Below, in pieces: positions 12,065 to 24,423 of a DNA stretch of 64,000 nucleotides. Below the pieces are notes generated by a model. The model did not search any database and was not told the DNA's origin. It worked only from the letters and a program-made list of their open reading frames with translations. The translations under genes were made by a program, and so were the position numbers. Source of the DNA: Ananas comosus (lineage: Eukaryota > Streptophyta > Magnoliopsida > Poales > Bromeliaceae); the NCBI RefSeq assembly GCF_001540865.1, contig NC_033622.1, forward strand, positions 11,675,456 to 11,739,455, written 5' to 3'. Within the stretch, counting starts at the first letter, position 1, and each line of letters opens with the position of its first letter.

Positions 12065-13106
12065 ATGAGGATCCGCAAGAGACCTCATCTCTCCTCCTCC
12101 TCCTCTTCTCCTCTCTCTTCTTCTTCTTCTTTGGTGGTCTCAGATCCATCTCTCCCACTCCCACCACCACAAAATGGAACAAGAGAGGGGCTGCTAAAGG
12201 AGAGAGAAATAGGAGAGGGGTTGCACCCAGATGGGGATCTAACAATAGAACCCCATCATGGGTATTTTTTCCTGGGGGAAGATCCCACAAAGAGGGGTTT
12301 AAAGGATCCACCTCTCTCTACTAATCCTTATCCAACGATTGTAGTGGATCCTTCCCACATCTCCACTTGTTGCATTACTACCCCAAATACTACCCATGTT
12401 GAGGTATTTACTCATCTACCTTTCTTTTTCCTCTAAATTTGTTCTTCTCTACTGCACCCTTAAACTCCATCTAGCTTCTTCTTTTTTTTTTTCTTTTTTT
12501 TCTTTTAAGATTTCTTTTCTTTGGTTTCTGGGTTTCCAAATGGGTGCAATGAGACTAAGTAGTAGAATATCCTCTCTCAATTGGATGTTGGTGGGTGGTG
12601 TTTCTAATGGTTTTTTTTTTTTCTTTTTCTTCTTTTTTTTTTTGGGTTTTTGGTGCAGTTGCTGATGAAGGAAGTGAAGGATGAGAAGGAAGGGGAGAAG
12701 ATGGTGGATTCAAGGAGGAGATGGGATGCCCAAGTTAATAGTAATAAGAGGTAGGTAAATTAAAAGAGTTCACCCCCCTTTCTTTTTTTCTTATCTTTTT
12801 TTAATTTTCTTTATTTTTTCCTGTTTTTTGCCCTTTTGGAAATGCCTTGTTACATCTCCTATAGCTGGTGGTAAAGGAAAAGGGGAAAAAAGCATCCCAT
12901 GTTTTCGCTAATGCCATGCATGCCAGCTTGACCCATCATGGCATCCCACCATCCCATCCATCCATGCACCCATCCACACACACTGACACACTTGCATAAA
13001 CACACACACANGGAAAAGGGGAAAAAAGCATCCCATGTTTTCGCTAATGCCATGCATGCCAGCTTGACCCATCATGGCATCCCACCATCCCATCCATCCA
13101 TGCACC

Positions 13107-13149
<43 letters not shown>

Positions 13150-14099
13150 CCTTATTTTCTCTTAGACTTATTATTAACCCATAAAATGTATGTGTTATTG
13201 TATTGCACAAAGTGCTGGCTAAATGGATTCTAAAATGGACCTATATATGTCCCCTATATATGTCGATAATGGTAGCTAGGTGTGATGTATTGTGTGCTTA
13301 TATAGTTACACCCAACATCCATTGTTCCACTTGGGCACCTCTTTGTCTCCACAGAATAGGGAGTGGCTCAAGCTCCAGAGAGAAGGCTCTCTCTCATAGG
13401 AAAAGAAAAGGAGTGTGTGACAATGGTGGTCGTAGTACTGAGGTATCCGAAGAGAACCCAGTTAAGAAAGAGAAGAAGCCTATGGGGAGAGCGAGAGCGA
13501 ACACCACTTCACTTATCGACCATTGCACCGCGGATAACGGCGGCGACAGCAAGGAGGGCAATAGCGAAGGGACGAAGGAGGAGAAGGGAGGAGTGACGGC
13601 GAACGCAAGTGCAGGGAAGAAGAGGCGGAGCCCCGCGGTGTTAATGGAGGGCTCGCGGTGCAGCCGCGTGAACGGAAGAGGGTGGAGGTGCTGCCAGCAA
13701 ACGCTTGTGGGTTACTCTCTTTGCGAGCACCATCTCGGCAAAGGGAGGCTAAAGAGCATGAGTAGCGTGCGCGGCCAATTGGGTGTTACAGCCAAATCGA
13801 AAAGAAGCGCTTCTGTGAAAGGCGGAGATGGTTCGGTTGCTGCATCTTCTTCGTCTCAGGAGCTTCTGGAGAAGCCGAAGCAGCAGCTGAGCTCAGAAGC
13901 CGATAATGGAAAAGAAGTGCTTTTCGAGGAGGAGGCGGAGGGGGAGGAGAAGGCAGTGCGAGGGAGTAAGAAGAAGAAGATTGGAACGGTGAAGGCCCGA
14001 TCGATTAGCAGTCTCCTCGACAAAACGAATGGTAGCCACCCGACGGTGTCTTCGACCGTATCACCGCCACCTTCGTCACCGTTGCTCAATATTATATAG
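12065..14099 (+). CDS. WRC-domain nuclear protein (three exons, 391 aa)
   Basis: Exons are 12065..12403, 12659..12750 and 13355..14099. All junctions are GT-AG (GAG|GTATTT; GTGCAG|TTG; AGAG|GTAGGT; CCACAG|AAT) and keep the frame, giving 391 residues. I chose the ATG just after the CT tract, which opens MRIRKR; the frame upstream of it is low complexity. The N-terminus is Ser/Pro-rich. Basic clusters RKRK (159-162) and KKRR (232-235) suggest nuclear import. The key domain is a WRC zinc finger with Cys246, Cys256, Cys267 and His270 in C-x9-C-x10-C-x2-H spacing, containing GRGWRC. WRC domains are DNA-binding/nuclear modules also found in growth-regulating factors. No QLQ domain is present, so this is a WRC-only protein and not a GRF. 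The C-terminus has KARSISSLL. Intron 2 contains a duplicated block around an N. Confidence 0.88.
12876..13146. repeat. 136-bp direct duplication across an N join in WRC intron 2
   Basis: The block starting GGAAAAGGGGAAAAAAGC at 12876 recurs from 13012, directly after the N at 13011, and both copies end in CA dinucleotides. A single N between near-identical blocks suggests that two overlapping contig ends were joined without merging. It is intronic and does not alter the protein. Confidence 0.8.
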
Positions 14100-14924
14100 T
14101 CGTGAAAATGCATAGAAATTAATGGTCAAGCTGTTAATTAGTTTGATCAAGAAAGTGTGCTTCAATTTTTGCAGTAGGAAGTTCTTGTTGTATGGAAAAG
14201 TAAGCAGATGCATGCTTCATTGCACTCAACAAATGCTCATTCCCTCTTTATGTATATTCTCCTACTCTAGAGAACCAAACCAGGAGAACACAATACCTTT
14301 TTTGGTGCAAGTGTTACTATATATTGTTATTACTAACATAAGACTATTTCTGATCCAGTTTCCTAAAAAAAAGATATTAGAACTAATTTGAAGTTCAAAT
14401 TCTTTTAAGAGGTGCTGAGTACAACTACTGCATTCGTCATTTTTATCGGTAGTACTTTATATCTCTAACACTACACATTTCTAAGGTGTTTATCTACCAT
14501 TGCTATATTTATCTTCTACCATTATCTATTTGGTGGGATTAGTGTGTATATATATATATATAATGTGTGATAACATGAATTATATTGTTGAGAAGATTGT
14601 GATGAAGGGGTGGTAAGGCATCTTTTGTTAGCTGTGGGGGGGTTCGTTTTGGTGCAGAAAACTGTAGGCTTGTGTTGTACTGAGGCTATTCTTTTATTGG
14701 TTATTAATTTTTTCCGGCTCTGGCCGTTGTGGGAGGTGTGGTGGGTGATTATTTTCATTGTCTTCTGAAAACATATGATATTATTTTCCTTTTATTCTAT
14801 GTGGGGTTTGTGGGGTTCAGTTGTTAGCTGTTTTCTTTTGCATCCAACTTGGGTGGCTGCAACCAGACAATTGGAGAAACTATTTGCATGCACTTTGCGC
14901 ACTAAATTGCTTGTGCACTGCCGA

Positions 14925-14978
<54 letters not shown>

Positions 14979-15179
14979 NTTTTCATTATTTCTAACAATT
15001 GGATTAAATACTATAACCCAGTGGGGACCACTCAACCCTAGGGAGACCACTCAACTCTAACCGACTAGTATTATCCTGACCCTACAATTTTTCATCCAAG
15101 GGTTAAAAACTTGATAGCAAAAAGAATGTTTTACTATTAATAGTATTCCAGTCTAATTATATATATATATATATATATA
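14100..15179. other. 3' flank of the WRC gene and (TA)n tracts with an N join
   Basis: The first few hundred bases probably include the 3'UTR. There is a TA run at about 14549..14562, a long TA run at 14927..14978 ending in an N (14979), and another at about 15158..15179 beside the next foldback element. No other gene is visible; the small frames here include translated TA repeats. Confidence 0.6.
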
Positions 15180-15716
15180 GAGGGTCCGGCTACTATACTA
15201 TTATGAGTACGATCGCCCGCATACTCATAAGTTGTTTTCAATGATAGAGCTTTCGAATCGACGATCCACACCGTTAAACGTTATTTACAGCATTTAAAAC
15301 TGCTAGAAATCAAATTTTATAAATTTTCGATATCATTACCTTACGATCAAGAGGTCACAAATTTGACAACTTTTTAACGACTGGTATGAGATACTTGCTA
15401 GTTTAACGGTGTAAAAGAATAGAAATTTGTTGAATTTTTGATAGAAAATTCTATTCACTACATAGATAAAGATCAATAACTCCGATCTTGAATTGAAGGA
15501 TCTGATCATCCCTTTTTAGGACGTCGTTCGATTTTGACCGTTCATTTTATGCCCACTTGATGGACTTTATTATGATTTCGAAAATTTACGAAATTTATTT
15601 TTCAGAAGTTTCAAATACTCTAGATCGTATTTAATGGGGTGGATCGTCGATTCGGAAGCTCCATCATTAAAAACAACTTATAAATACGAAGGCTCCAATA
15701 CTCAAAATATATAGGG
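15180..15716. mobile_element. Foldback MITE, microsatellite-flanked family, copy 2
   Basis: The core AGAGCTTTCGAATCGACGAT is inverted on the right as GATCGTCGATTCGGAAGCTC. Its terminal hairpin motif (TACTCATAAG on the left, CTTATAAATACGAAG on the right) differs from copy 1. A (TA)n tract lies on its left. Its right end touches the CACTA terminus at 15720. Confidence 0.75.
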
Positions 15717-15719
15717 CGT

Positions 15720-16656
15720 CACTACTACAGGTACAAGATTTAGTGGCGACAAATGTCGCCACCAAAAGCCAAATTGTCGCCACGAAAAATGTTTTGGCGG
15801 CGACAATTGATCGCCGCATGCCGCCGCCTAAAACCCCGTCGGTAAAACTATTTGGTGGCGACAAAATGTCGCCGCTAAAAGTTAGATAATAGTGGCGACA
15901 TAGTGTCGCCGCGAAAAATTAGAGAATTAGTGGCGACATGGTGTCGCCGCGAAAAGTTAGCTAATTACTGGCGACATTCTGTCGCCGCGAAATATTTGGT
16001 GGCGACAATTTGTCGCCGCGAAAAGTTAGGTAATTAATGGCGATATTCTGTCGCCGCTAAAAGTTAGTTAATTAGCACCAGCCTAGTTATATGGTGGCGA
16101 CTATTGTCGCCACTATTTTTCTGGTCTAAATTTATTTTTTTTAAAAAATAATTGGCAGTAATATCTATTATTGATTTAGTATAAATTGCTAAAAAATAAT
16201 CTATAATTATAAAAATTTCTCATTCTTAAATTTTAACCTTTAATTTCAATTTAATCCTCTCAAAACAAAATTAAACCCAAGCAATATGGCTCAAACACCT
16301 TAGAACCAATATATATTAAATCTAATTGAATCTCTATAAGTATTTAATCATAAAATTAATCCACATAACTAAGTAAGACTGAATCAAACTTTAAATATTA
16401 AGAAGAGTATAGATAATCATATAAGGCAAATAAGTAACTTAAATTGTCTCACAAGAACCATGTTAGAGTATCATTGCATTGTCACCTAATATAATCACCC
16501 AACACAACCAAAAAACAAAACACAATAATAGTGTTTTTATCATTTCCACATGCTATCAAATGTAAAGTTTTCAAAATATGTCTAAATTCTTAAACTTGAT
16601 TCAATACATCACCAAAATACTGCCAAAATTTTATTCGTCACGACCTCTTATAAATC
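15720..16656 (+). mobile_element. CACTA (En/Spm-like) transposon end with subterminal hairpins
   Basis: It begins CACTACTACAGG, a CACTA-type terminus. From 15741 to 16115 there are about ten short palindromes of the form GTGGCGACA(n)TGTCGCCGC, spaced by AAAAGTTAG-like sequence. Such subterminal arrays are where CACTA transposases bind. The rest to 16656 is AT-rich without coding frames. The sequence stops at an N (16657) and no opposite end is seen, so the element is incomplete here. Confidence 0.8.
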
Positions 16657-16657
16657 N
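16657..16657. other. Single-N scaffold join
   Basis: It separates an incomplete CACTA element from a foldback copy lacking its left end. Both truncations at one N suggest missing sequence. Other Ns are at 13011, 14979, 18218, 40933 and 58452. Confidence 0.8.
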
Positions 16658-17092
16658 TATTGGAACTATTTAGAAATCAAATTTTATAATTTTTTGACAT
16701 CATTTACCAAGCGATCAAAATGTCTCAAAAATGACTATTTTAACGGCCGATGTGGCACGTTTTTAAATTCAACAGTGTAGAAGTATCCAAATTAGATGAA
16801 AATTTAATAAAAAATTCTACTTAACATCAATAGTAAGACCAATACTTCCGATTTGAAATTTGAGTCCTTTATCACTGTTTTTTATGAGATTTTTATTTTC
16901 AGCCGTTCATTTTGAGGCTACTCGTTTACTAGACAAACGAAGTCAAAAAATTATGAAATTTGGTTTCTAGATAGTTCTAATAATGTAGATCATGTCTAAC
17001 GGACCGATCGCCGAATCGGATGTCCCATTATTGCAAACAACTTACAAGTACGGAAACTTCCGTACTTTCGAAAGCATAGGAGCCTAACTCTA
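16658..17092. mobile_element. Foldback MITE family, copy 3 (left end missing at N join)
   Basis: Starting straight after the N at 16657, it matches foldback copy 1 closely (TTGGAACTATTTAGAAATCA, then the right half ending TTTCGAAAGCATAGGAGCC). It is followed by TA tracts interrupted by CTCG. The left terminal part is absent, which suggests missing sequence at the N. Confidence 0.75.
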
Positions 17093-18321
17093 TATATATA
17101 TATATATATATATATACTCGTATATATATATATATATATATACTCGTATAGATCTTAAAATGAGCAAAGGAAAATTAATTTATTCCATGTGATTGTCTTT
17201 TTCCTTCTATTTATTTTTCAGAAATATGTTGGGTGTAGGTACCTACTGCCTCAGAATAACCTCCCAGGCTCCCATGTGCCCACTCCCAGGTGGGGTTTAC
17301 CATGCACGGATGCACCCTCCTCCAAATAGGCCATTGGTGTCACTGGTTGGTTAATACATATAATCTACAGTATCTAAAAATTATAAGTATTATAAAAATT
17401 TTCGAAAAAGAATTTAAAAAGCGATATTATATTGATTCACACGAGAAAGTTTTCATGCATCTTATTTGCGCACCCGTTCACATTTTAAGCGTGATTTGAA
17501 CTTAATTAAAACCTAATGTTTGCACCCAAAATATCTATCAACTTATGATTTTGCTGTTTTAATACACAGATGTTTTTGAATATTGTGAAACATATTCAGA
17601 AAATTAGATCTTGATTTTAAGATATTAACCGCACAATTCAGCTAGAAATGGAGCCCAAGATACAATCGGTTCAGGCAATAATCTCTCAAGCAAACGAGCT
17701 GCTCCTAACAATAATGTTTGGTTACCGCGCGCTGCCACACTGTTTCTCCTCCATTTTGTTGAATCCCTTTGTCGTGTGATTAGGGCTCCGTTTTGATATT
17801 ACAAACAGATTATGTTGTGTGCGTGACGAAATACGATTAAAAAATATTACTTTTTTATAGTCGTAAATAATAGTAGAAAATAGAAGTAGAAATACGTTTA
17901 AAAAAATACTGTTACGACAAACGCACAAACGAAACTGAAAATGACGAATACAAAAATCGATAAATCATAAATAGAAAATAGAAGAACACACAGATTTATG
18001 TAAAAAAATTTTTTTTGAAAAAAATCACGGACGAGAGAGGAGAGAACTTCATTGTCGAGAAAGAAAATACAAGTTCTGAGTACAATCATCATTTATCGCC
18101 TTTAGAGTAAAACGATAAAGGATCGAAAAAAAACTCCTAACTGGTTTCAGATTTGATCTATATTGATTGCACGGGGCTCCACCCCCTGTATCTCCTGGCA
18201 AATGAAGCAGCGGGCTANACTTTAGGTGGATAATGATACCCTGACAATATAAATTTTGGGGATATTTTCATAAATGCGCCATTAAGTACCATAATATTAT
18301 TAATGTCTTTTTAAATTTAAC
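17093..18321. other. Intergenic, no gene seen; N at 18218
   Basis: TA runs to about 17150, then unassigned sequence. At 17720..18092 AT-rich minus-strand frames read as hydrophobic but without family features. A GC-richer patch precedes the single N at 18218. Confidence 0.5.
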
Positions 18322-19095
18322 AAGTTGAGTGCACGTACAGATACACGCAATAATTATTTTAATTTATTTTAAATTAATATAAATTTGTACATCATATTTA
18401 TCTAGAAATTTATAATAAAAATATATTTTATAAATTCATATGTTATATTTTATTAGAAAATATTTGTAATATTCTGTATTGTTTTTTTTATATACATTAA
18501 ATATTTTTGTATATTTTTGATTTTTGATAAATCTAAAATTTAAGTATATGCTTTAAACTACCGGCATCAAAATTTAATTCATATTTATTTTAGAATTAAA
18601 AATTTAATTTTGATCCCTCATAATTAAATTTTTTTAATTGTTAATTCAAATTTGAGATAAAAAATTAAATTTAATTCCTGATTTAAATTCAAATTTAAAT
18701 TTTAATATAAAATATATAGATAAGAATGCTATTTTTTAACAAATTGATCATAATCGTTAGTTTTTATTTGAAATATTTCTTAACAAATTGATCATAACCG
18801 TACGCAAAACTGAATTTATAGATGGTATGAATGCTGTTTTTTTAAACAAAATTGATTATAACCGTTCATTCTTATTTAAGATAATTTTAATAAATTAATC
18901 ATAACCGTTTGTAGAATTGGATCTATAGATGAATATGAATGCTATTTTTTAATACATTGATCATAACTGTTCATTCTTATTTAAAATACTTTTTAATAAA
19001 TTAATCATAACCATTCGTAGGGAATATTCTTTCTTTTTTTTTTTTGATTTCGTTTATTATTGTAAGAATTTCTATATGCTTTTTTATATAGTAAT
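18322..19095 (+). mobile_element. Helitron-like/unclassified repeat with internal units
   Basis: It starts near TTGAGTGCACGTACAGATAC, a terminus resembling those at 25229 and, inverted, 9580. The interior holds about five diverged units containing TTGATCATAACCGTT-type sequence, the complement of the units at 8870..9080. No transposase or helicase frame is present. The Helitron label rests only on the terminus. Confidence 0.45.
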
Positions 19096-19887
19096 AGTAA
19101 TTAAAGATCTCTTAAACAACCACAAATATCACAAATATCTCTAATGGTTAGTCTTTCTAATGGTTAGTCTCCATCCAAAATAGCAATCACAGTTAAAAAA
19201 TATCCATTATGCCCTTATATATTATATCATTAATGGTCTTTAAACTTGCTATCTGTTGATATTTAAAATTTTTAAAAGTACCCTCTAAATTATTTACTTA
19301 TTATTTTCATCGTCACACATACATCATACCAATAAACTAAATTTGAAATTAAAATTGACATTCAAGATCTAAATTTAAATTTAAAATTTGAATTTAAAAT
19401 TGCAAGTCGATTACAAATCTGAAATTTAAATCAAATTTACATTTTGAATTTGAATTTCAAAATAAAAACTTGAAATTAAATTTAAAACTAATTCAAAATC
19501 TAGATTTGAAAGTAAAATCAAGTACAAAATCTCAATTTAAATACAAAATTAAATTTGAATTTAAAATTTGAATCAAAAATCAAATGTTAAATTTAAATTT
19601 GAACTCAAAATTAAATTTGAAATTCAAATTTAGAATTAGAATTTAAATTTAAGCGAATCTAAGATCAAATTTTAAATTGAAATTGAATTAAAAATTCTAA
19701 TCGTCTATTTTAAAACTACTTAGGTAAAATTGATATTTTAAAAATTAATTACCATTGAAAGATTTATGTGACTATTCTAATATTTTTAGGAAACAATGTG
19801 AATATTTTTAAGATTTGATGGATAATTATGAAAACGTCCGAAAAGTTTTAACTAACGCACTAAGGATGACTCTTGCCTTTGTAAATG
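19096..19887. other. AT-rich low-complexity DNA
   Basis: From about 19330 to 19700 the sequence is a chain of AAATTTGAATTT-like words with no constant period. There are no genes. A similar chain lies at 40380..41030. Confidence 0.6.
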
Positions 19888-19895
19888 GTATTCGT

Positions 19896-21230
19896 TAGAG
19901 ATGTCAACCGGTCAGATTAAGGGCGGATTTCTTAAAAAGAACCCTAATCCGAACGGACTCAAACCCGAGACACCGACGCCGAAACCTGAACTTCCCGACG
20001 CGTTAAAAATCCCATATCCGAAATCCGAATCCTCCGAACCCGAAACCCGGATAAAATTGTGAACCGAACAATTATTTTTTTTTCAATATCTTCAAAAATA
20101 TTATACTTAAATTAAATTTTTAAAATACAAATTCAAATATAACTCAATATATATATATATATATAATATAGTATATATATAATATATATATAGGTTGCGC
20201 TGCTGTGCTCTTAAGAGCACAGCAGCCCGTGCTCCTAAAGCATCAGCCATCATCTAAATAGATGGATGTGTTGAGATTGAGGAGCTTTAAAAGTTAATCC
20301 AGTTATGTAACACAACCCACATTTTCTCTCTCCTCTTTTTGTTTTTGTTTTTTTTTTCTTTTCTTTTCTCTTTTCTCTCTTCTCTTCCTGTCCTTCTTCC
20401 AGGTTCTCCAACTCCATCTCTCTACATGCTTCATCTCCTCTTTCTTCCCAATCTCTCTCCTCTCCCTCTCCTGTTGAATCGCGGAGACCTCCGAACCTTT
20501 TGAGGAGCCGCGAAGTGGAAGCACCTCCCTCCTCAAACACGAGCCGCGCCGCACCTCCAACCCGCGCCACACCACCACCGCGCATATATCTTCCCTCGGG
20601 CGACCCCCCCCTGGACCTTCCCCTCGGCCCCCCCCCCCCCGGGCGCGACCCCCCTCCTCCCCCACCCCCCGCCACCGCGCGACCTTCCCTCCGACGACCG
20701 GCGCCCCCATCTCCCCCGCCCCCGCCGCTCCCGCCCGCCCCCGCCGCCACCGCCCCGGCGTGACCTTTCCCTCGCGAGAGAGATAAAAACAGAGAAAAGG
20801 AAGAGAGAAAAGAGAGAAAAGAAAAAAAAAAGACAAAAACAAAAGAGGAGAGAGAAAATATGAATTGGTTAACCATCTAACTGGTTACGCTTTTAAAAGA
20901 TCCTCTCCAATCTCAGCCCATCCCATACTATTTAATATGATGGCTCGTGGCTTTAAGAGCACACGGCTCTGTGCTCTTAAATAGCAGACAGCAAGCCCAC
21001 TCACTACTAATAATATATATATATTAATATATGACAAAATAAATTCCGGCGTTCGGGTCGGGTTCAGGGTCGGAATTCGGGTTCGCGTCGCGGTAACAAA
21101 TCAAAACCCCCGTCGGTTCTATATTTTATATCCATATCCAAATCCATATCCATATCCATCGAATATATCCGTTTCATTCGGGTTCGGGTTCAGATAAAAT
21201 TTCGGATATCCATACTCATTGACATCCCTA
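19896..21230. mobile_element. hAT-type non-autonomous element (1335 bp) with perfect 8-bp target duplication
   Basis: The ends are TAGAGATGTCAA and TTGACATCCCTA, and the flanks GTATTCGT (19888..19895) and GTATTCGT (21231..21238) are identical, the 8-bp duplication of hAT insertions. The subterminal DNA is full of CCGAACC/GGGTTCGGG words. There is no transposase. A foldback element (20193..20997) sits in its middle. A fragment of the same family's right end is at 53341..53602. Confidence 0.9.
20193..20997. mobile_element. Large foldback element with GC-rich centre, nested in the hAT element
   Basis: The arms of about 170..240 bp are inverted copies: GCTGCTGTGCTCTTAAGAGC...GATTGAGGAGC...TCTCTCTCCTC on the left, and GAGGAGAGAGA...GATCCTCTCCAATCTC...GTGCTCTTAAATAGCAG on the right. 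It is flanked by TA tracts. The central 20480..20770 is extremely C/G-rich (CCCCCCC runs). The long Gly/Arg-rich or Pro-rich frames in it come from this composition. The centre could be captured genic DNA. Confidence 0.75.
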
Positions 21231-21238
21231 GTATTCGT

Positions 21239-23097
21239 GAATCAATAGCACAAATTTTAATCTCTATATAAATTTTAATCGACTACAGAGATGACGTATA
21301 GAGATCAATTATATATAGACGCTATTATATATATAGAGAGAATCTTACTACTATAGTATCGATAGTAACAAGCGCTTAATGTTATCGAGTTTTTTTGCTA
21401 TTAGATTAATCATTTTGATCATTTTCAGTTGTTAGATTATGCTATTTAACAAACCATCCTTTAGATCATACTATTGTAGTTTTAGATTTTATTGATTAAC
21501 AATTATTTCGTATGGTATTAAAGTAGAAGGTTTTTAAATTTGAATCAATTTAGACTCCTAAATTTTTTAATTAATTTAAATCTACATTTCAAACCTATTT
21601 TAAAAATTCGGAGGTAGACGATTGTTTCACAACCAACACGAAAACTATTGATTTGACAATCTATTTTCTTCAAATCTTTCCTTTTCTAGCTCCTAATTTT
21701 ACTATATTTTTTATCATTTAATTTAAGTTCTCGTCGTGATTTTATTAAATAATATTTCGGAACGACAATTGTTTCACCACAAACCCACTGGCCATTGATT
21801 TATGAATCTACTTTTTTATAAAGAATTCGAAGGAAACAAATCGTTCAAATTATGCTGGAAAAATTAAAAAGATAATTAGTAGCCTCTTTTGATTAAAAGG
21901 TGAAAATTGTCTAATTATTTAGAGAGAAAGAGTGTGTGTATGTGCGCGAACGGGCCAGGCTAAGAATCACTATACTAACCAAGTGACAATAGATGTTTAT
22001 TATGACATAAAGTATGATTGAAAAACTAGGACTAGACAATTCATAATTAAATAATAGCTTGAAATTAATAAATTAAGTTGCACTAATTTCATACATATTT
22101 TAGATTTAAATTTAAGAAATAAATGAAGTATCATGAGTATGAATTCTCTGTAGCTAATATTATACTACTCAGATTTTAAGTGCATAAATCTTGTTTCTAA
22201 ATTTGATTTGGAAACAAAGTTATAACACTCAAAATTATCTAATTTTATTTCATCCAATTAGCTACTTGGGTTTGTAGTTTTGCATTATATAGGTAGAACT
22301 ATTGAGACAACACATCATTCTCACAAACTATTTTTACAAATTTAGATTATTACAGTATTCGAAGGTCAATACAAACACCCAAATTGAAAAGAAAAACTCT
22401 CCATAACTTGGAATCTAAAGTTTGGATCTAGTGTTGTGATTTTACATACTTATCAAAAACATCATAAAGAGCGGATCATCAATCCAATGGTTACGATATC
22501 GATACTATTAAATACCGTGGCACTACTCAGTAATGTACATGACAACAAAACTTTTGTGCGAATGTTGCACATCTTGTAACTTTTTCATTAGAGAAGTCGG
22601 AAGATTCAAAATTTTGTTTATACTTTTGCAAAGCACAAAAAAGAATCTGAACTTGCGACATTTTAGATAGCCGTTCAGAATAGCAACCATTGTGTTATCG
22701 GAGTGACTGTTCACGCGCCATCGTATTACATGAAATAAACGATGACAATTAAATTTGGTCCTCACAGTTTGAGATGGGGCGTGACATAGATGCTTCACAA
22801 ATCAGTACATGGTACAGGAAAAAGAAGATCATAGGGTCATAGAAGACCTAAATTTCATGTCCTTTTGTTGCCACTTCTTCACCTTGCCTTTGGTTCCTTT
22901 TAGGCAAAAAAAAAGCATGCAGGTGATGTGGACTGCAAAAACTGTCTCCAGTTGAAAATATTCCCTGCACCCAGTGCACCCCCCATCATCCAATGCAACC
23001 ACATTCTCGCAGCGACCCTAATTTGAGGATGTAAATAACTTTTTGGAGCTATGGACCATTTTGAGTTGGCTGTATAATCTTTCAAATTTTTACTTTT
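21239..23097. other. Intergenic, no gene seen
   Basis: About 1.9 kb of AT-rich DNA. Minus-strand frames at 22523..22798 and 22900..23085 have no recognisable motif. I find no clear element ends here. Confidence 0.5.
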
Positions 23098-23102
23098 AAT
23101 AC

Positions 23103-24106
23103 TGTTGATACCAAAAAATTAACACACCGACCTAATCAACGTATGAGCCAAAGAAATAAGGACACGTGGTACACCAGGAGTCGGTAATAATGAGTCTGAA
23201 GGTCAAAAGCGTTTAGGCGGGAAGGGTTGAGAAGTGGGGCATAACTTTCATGAGAAGTGGGGCGTAATTTTCATGATCATGACTACACCATTTCCCCCAC
23301 TACTATAACCAACCAATAATGTGGGCTGATAAGATATTATAAATAGTAACTTTGAAGCCTGTAAAAGAAGTTTTTCTCTTCCATGAACGAAAAGACCACC
23401 GCATTTTCAATACTTTCATTTCCTGCATTTATCGTTTTTTAGGAGTAGTCTATATGTAATCTTTTTTACACGCATTTACTGCTTTCCTAGGAATAGTCTT
23501 TAATTTAGATTTTGGAGTCTGTATGCCCTACGGGCACACTCTTGTTTGTACGAGTTTTCGATGTCAATCTAATATATAAAGACATTCGACTCTTTTAGCC
23601 GACCAGTCACTGTGTATTTCATCCATTCGGCTCTTTCAGCCGAACCTTCTCTACAGTAGTTGTTTTCGAACTCCACTGATCTGATCCCTCATCAGCCGAA
23701 TCTCTGGAGTCTGTATGCCCTACGGACACACTCTATTGAAATCTACATTTTCAGAGTCTGTATGCCCTTCGGGCATACTCTGTTTTGTATGAGTTACCAA
23801 CTTCATTTTAATATATAAAGACATTTGGCTCTTTCAGCCGACCAGTCACTGTGTATTCTATCTATTTGGCTCATCAGCCGATTCAAAATCCTTTGTCTTC
23901 CGTACATTCGGCTTATCCAGCCGAACCAATTCTGTAATGGGAGGTTCTGAACTCGGCTGATCCGATCCCTCATCAGCCGAATTGCTTGATCCAGTCGAAG
24001 GGCGCGAACTTCGAGGGGTCACTAATCGTAGCCGTTCCGCATCCCGACGCGCTTCCCGAGGAAGATCTTTGACTGGGTCAAAGATAAGGGAATTCGGCTC
24101 CCAACA
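23103..24106 (+). mobile_element. Solo LTR (1004 bp), perfect 5-bp target duplication
   Basis: It starts TGTTGATACC and ends GGCTCCCAACA, flanked by AATAC on both sides (23098..23102 and 24107..24111). A TATA-like ATTATAAATAG lies near 23337, as in an LTR promoter. The 3' half has three units of GAGTCTGTATGCCCT(A/T)CGG and several CGGCT...AGCCGA inverted words. No internal domain is attached, so unequal recombination between two LTRs is the likely origin. The superfamily cannot be decided. Confidence 0.85.
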
Positions 24107-24423
24107 AATACCCTATCTTTCAAATTGTTGATTTGAGTCTGTCAATGTCACTTCGACTTCAAAATTGAAATACGTCGTTTATTTTTACGAATTTAGTTAA
24201 TGAATTTATGCAATTTTTACTACCGTAAATCTATTAAAGTTAGTAATTGACTTAAATTTTAAAGTCCAAGTTCTGTACGATTTTACCAAAAAATTATTAA
24301 AAGTTCGGATGTGCATGATATAGTGGTAAAGTGCAAAGTTAAAACTAATAATATTTTGTTAGAAGATATATAATTGGGATACAGGCTTGGAAGTGCGAAG
24401 GCTGTGTCATTTACACTATATAT

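Noticed and set aside
12908..13210. Frames with VCVCVC or HTHTHT repeats
   Set aside because: Translation of a CA microsatellite and of a probable assembly duplication within a WRC intron.
12065..14099. Calling the WRC gene a growth-regulating factor (GRF)
   Set aside because: No QLQ domain precedes the WRC; only the zinc-finger module is shared.
20250..20876. Gly/Arg-rich minus-strand frames of 208 and 179 aa
   Set aside because: They arise from C-runs and CT/GA tracts inside a foldback element, with two unrelated frames equally open.
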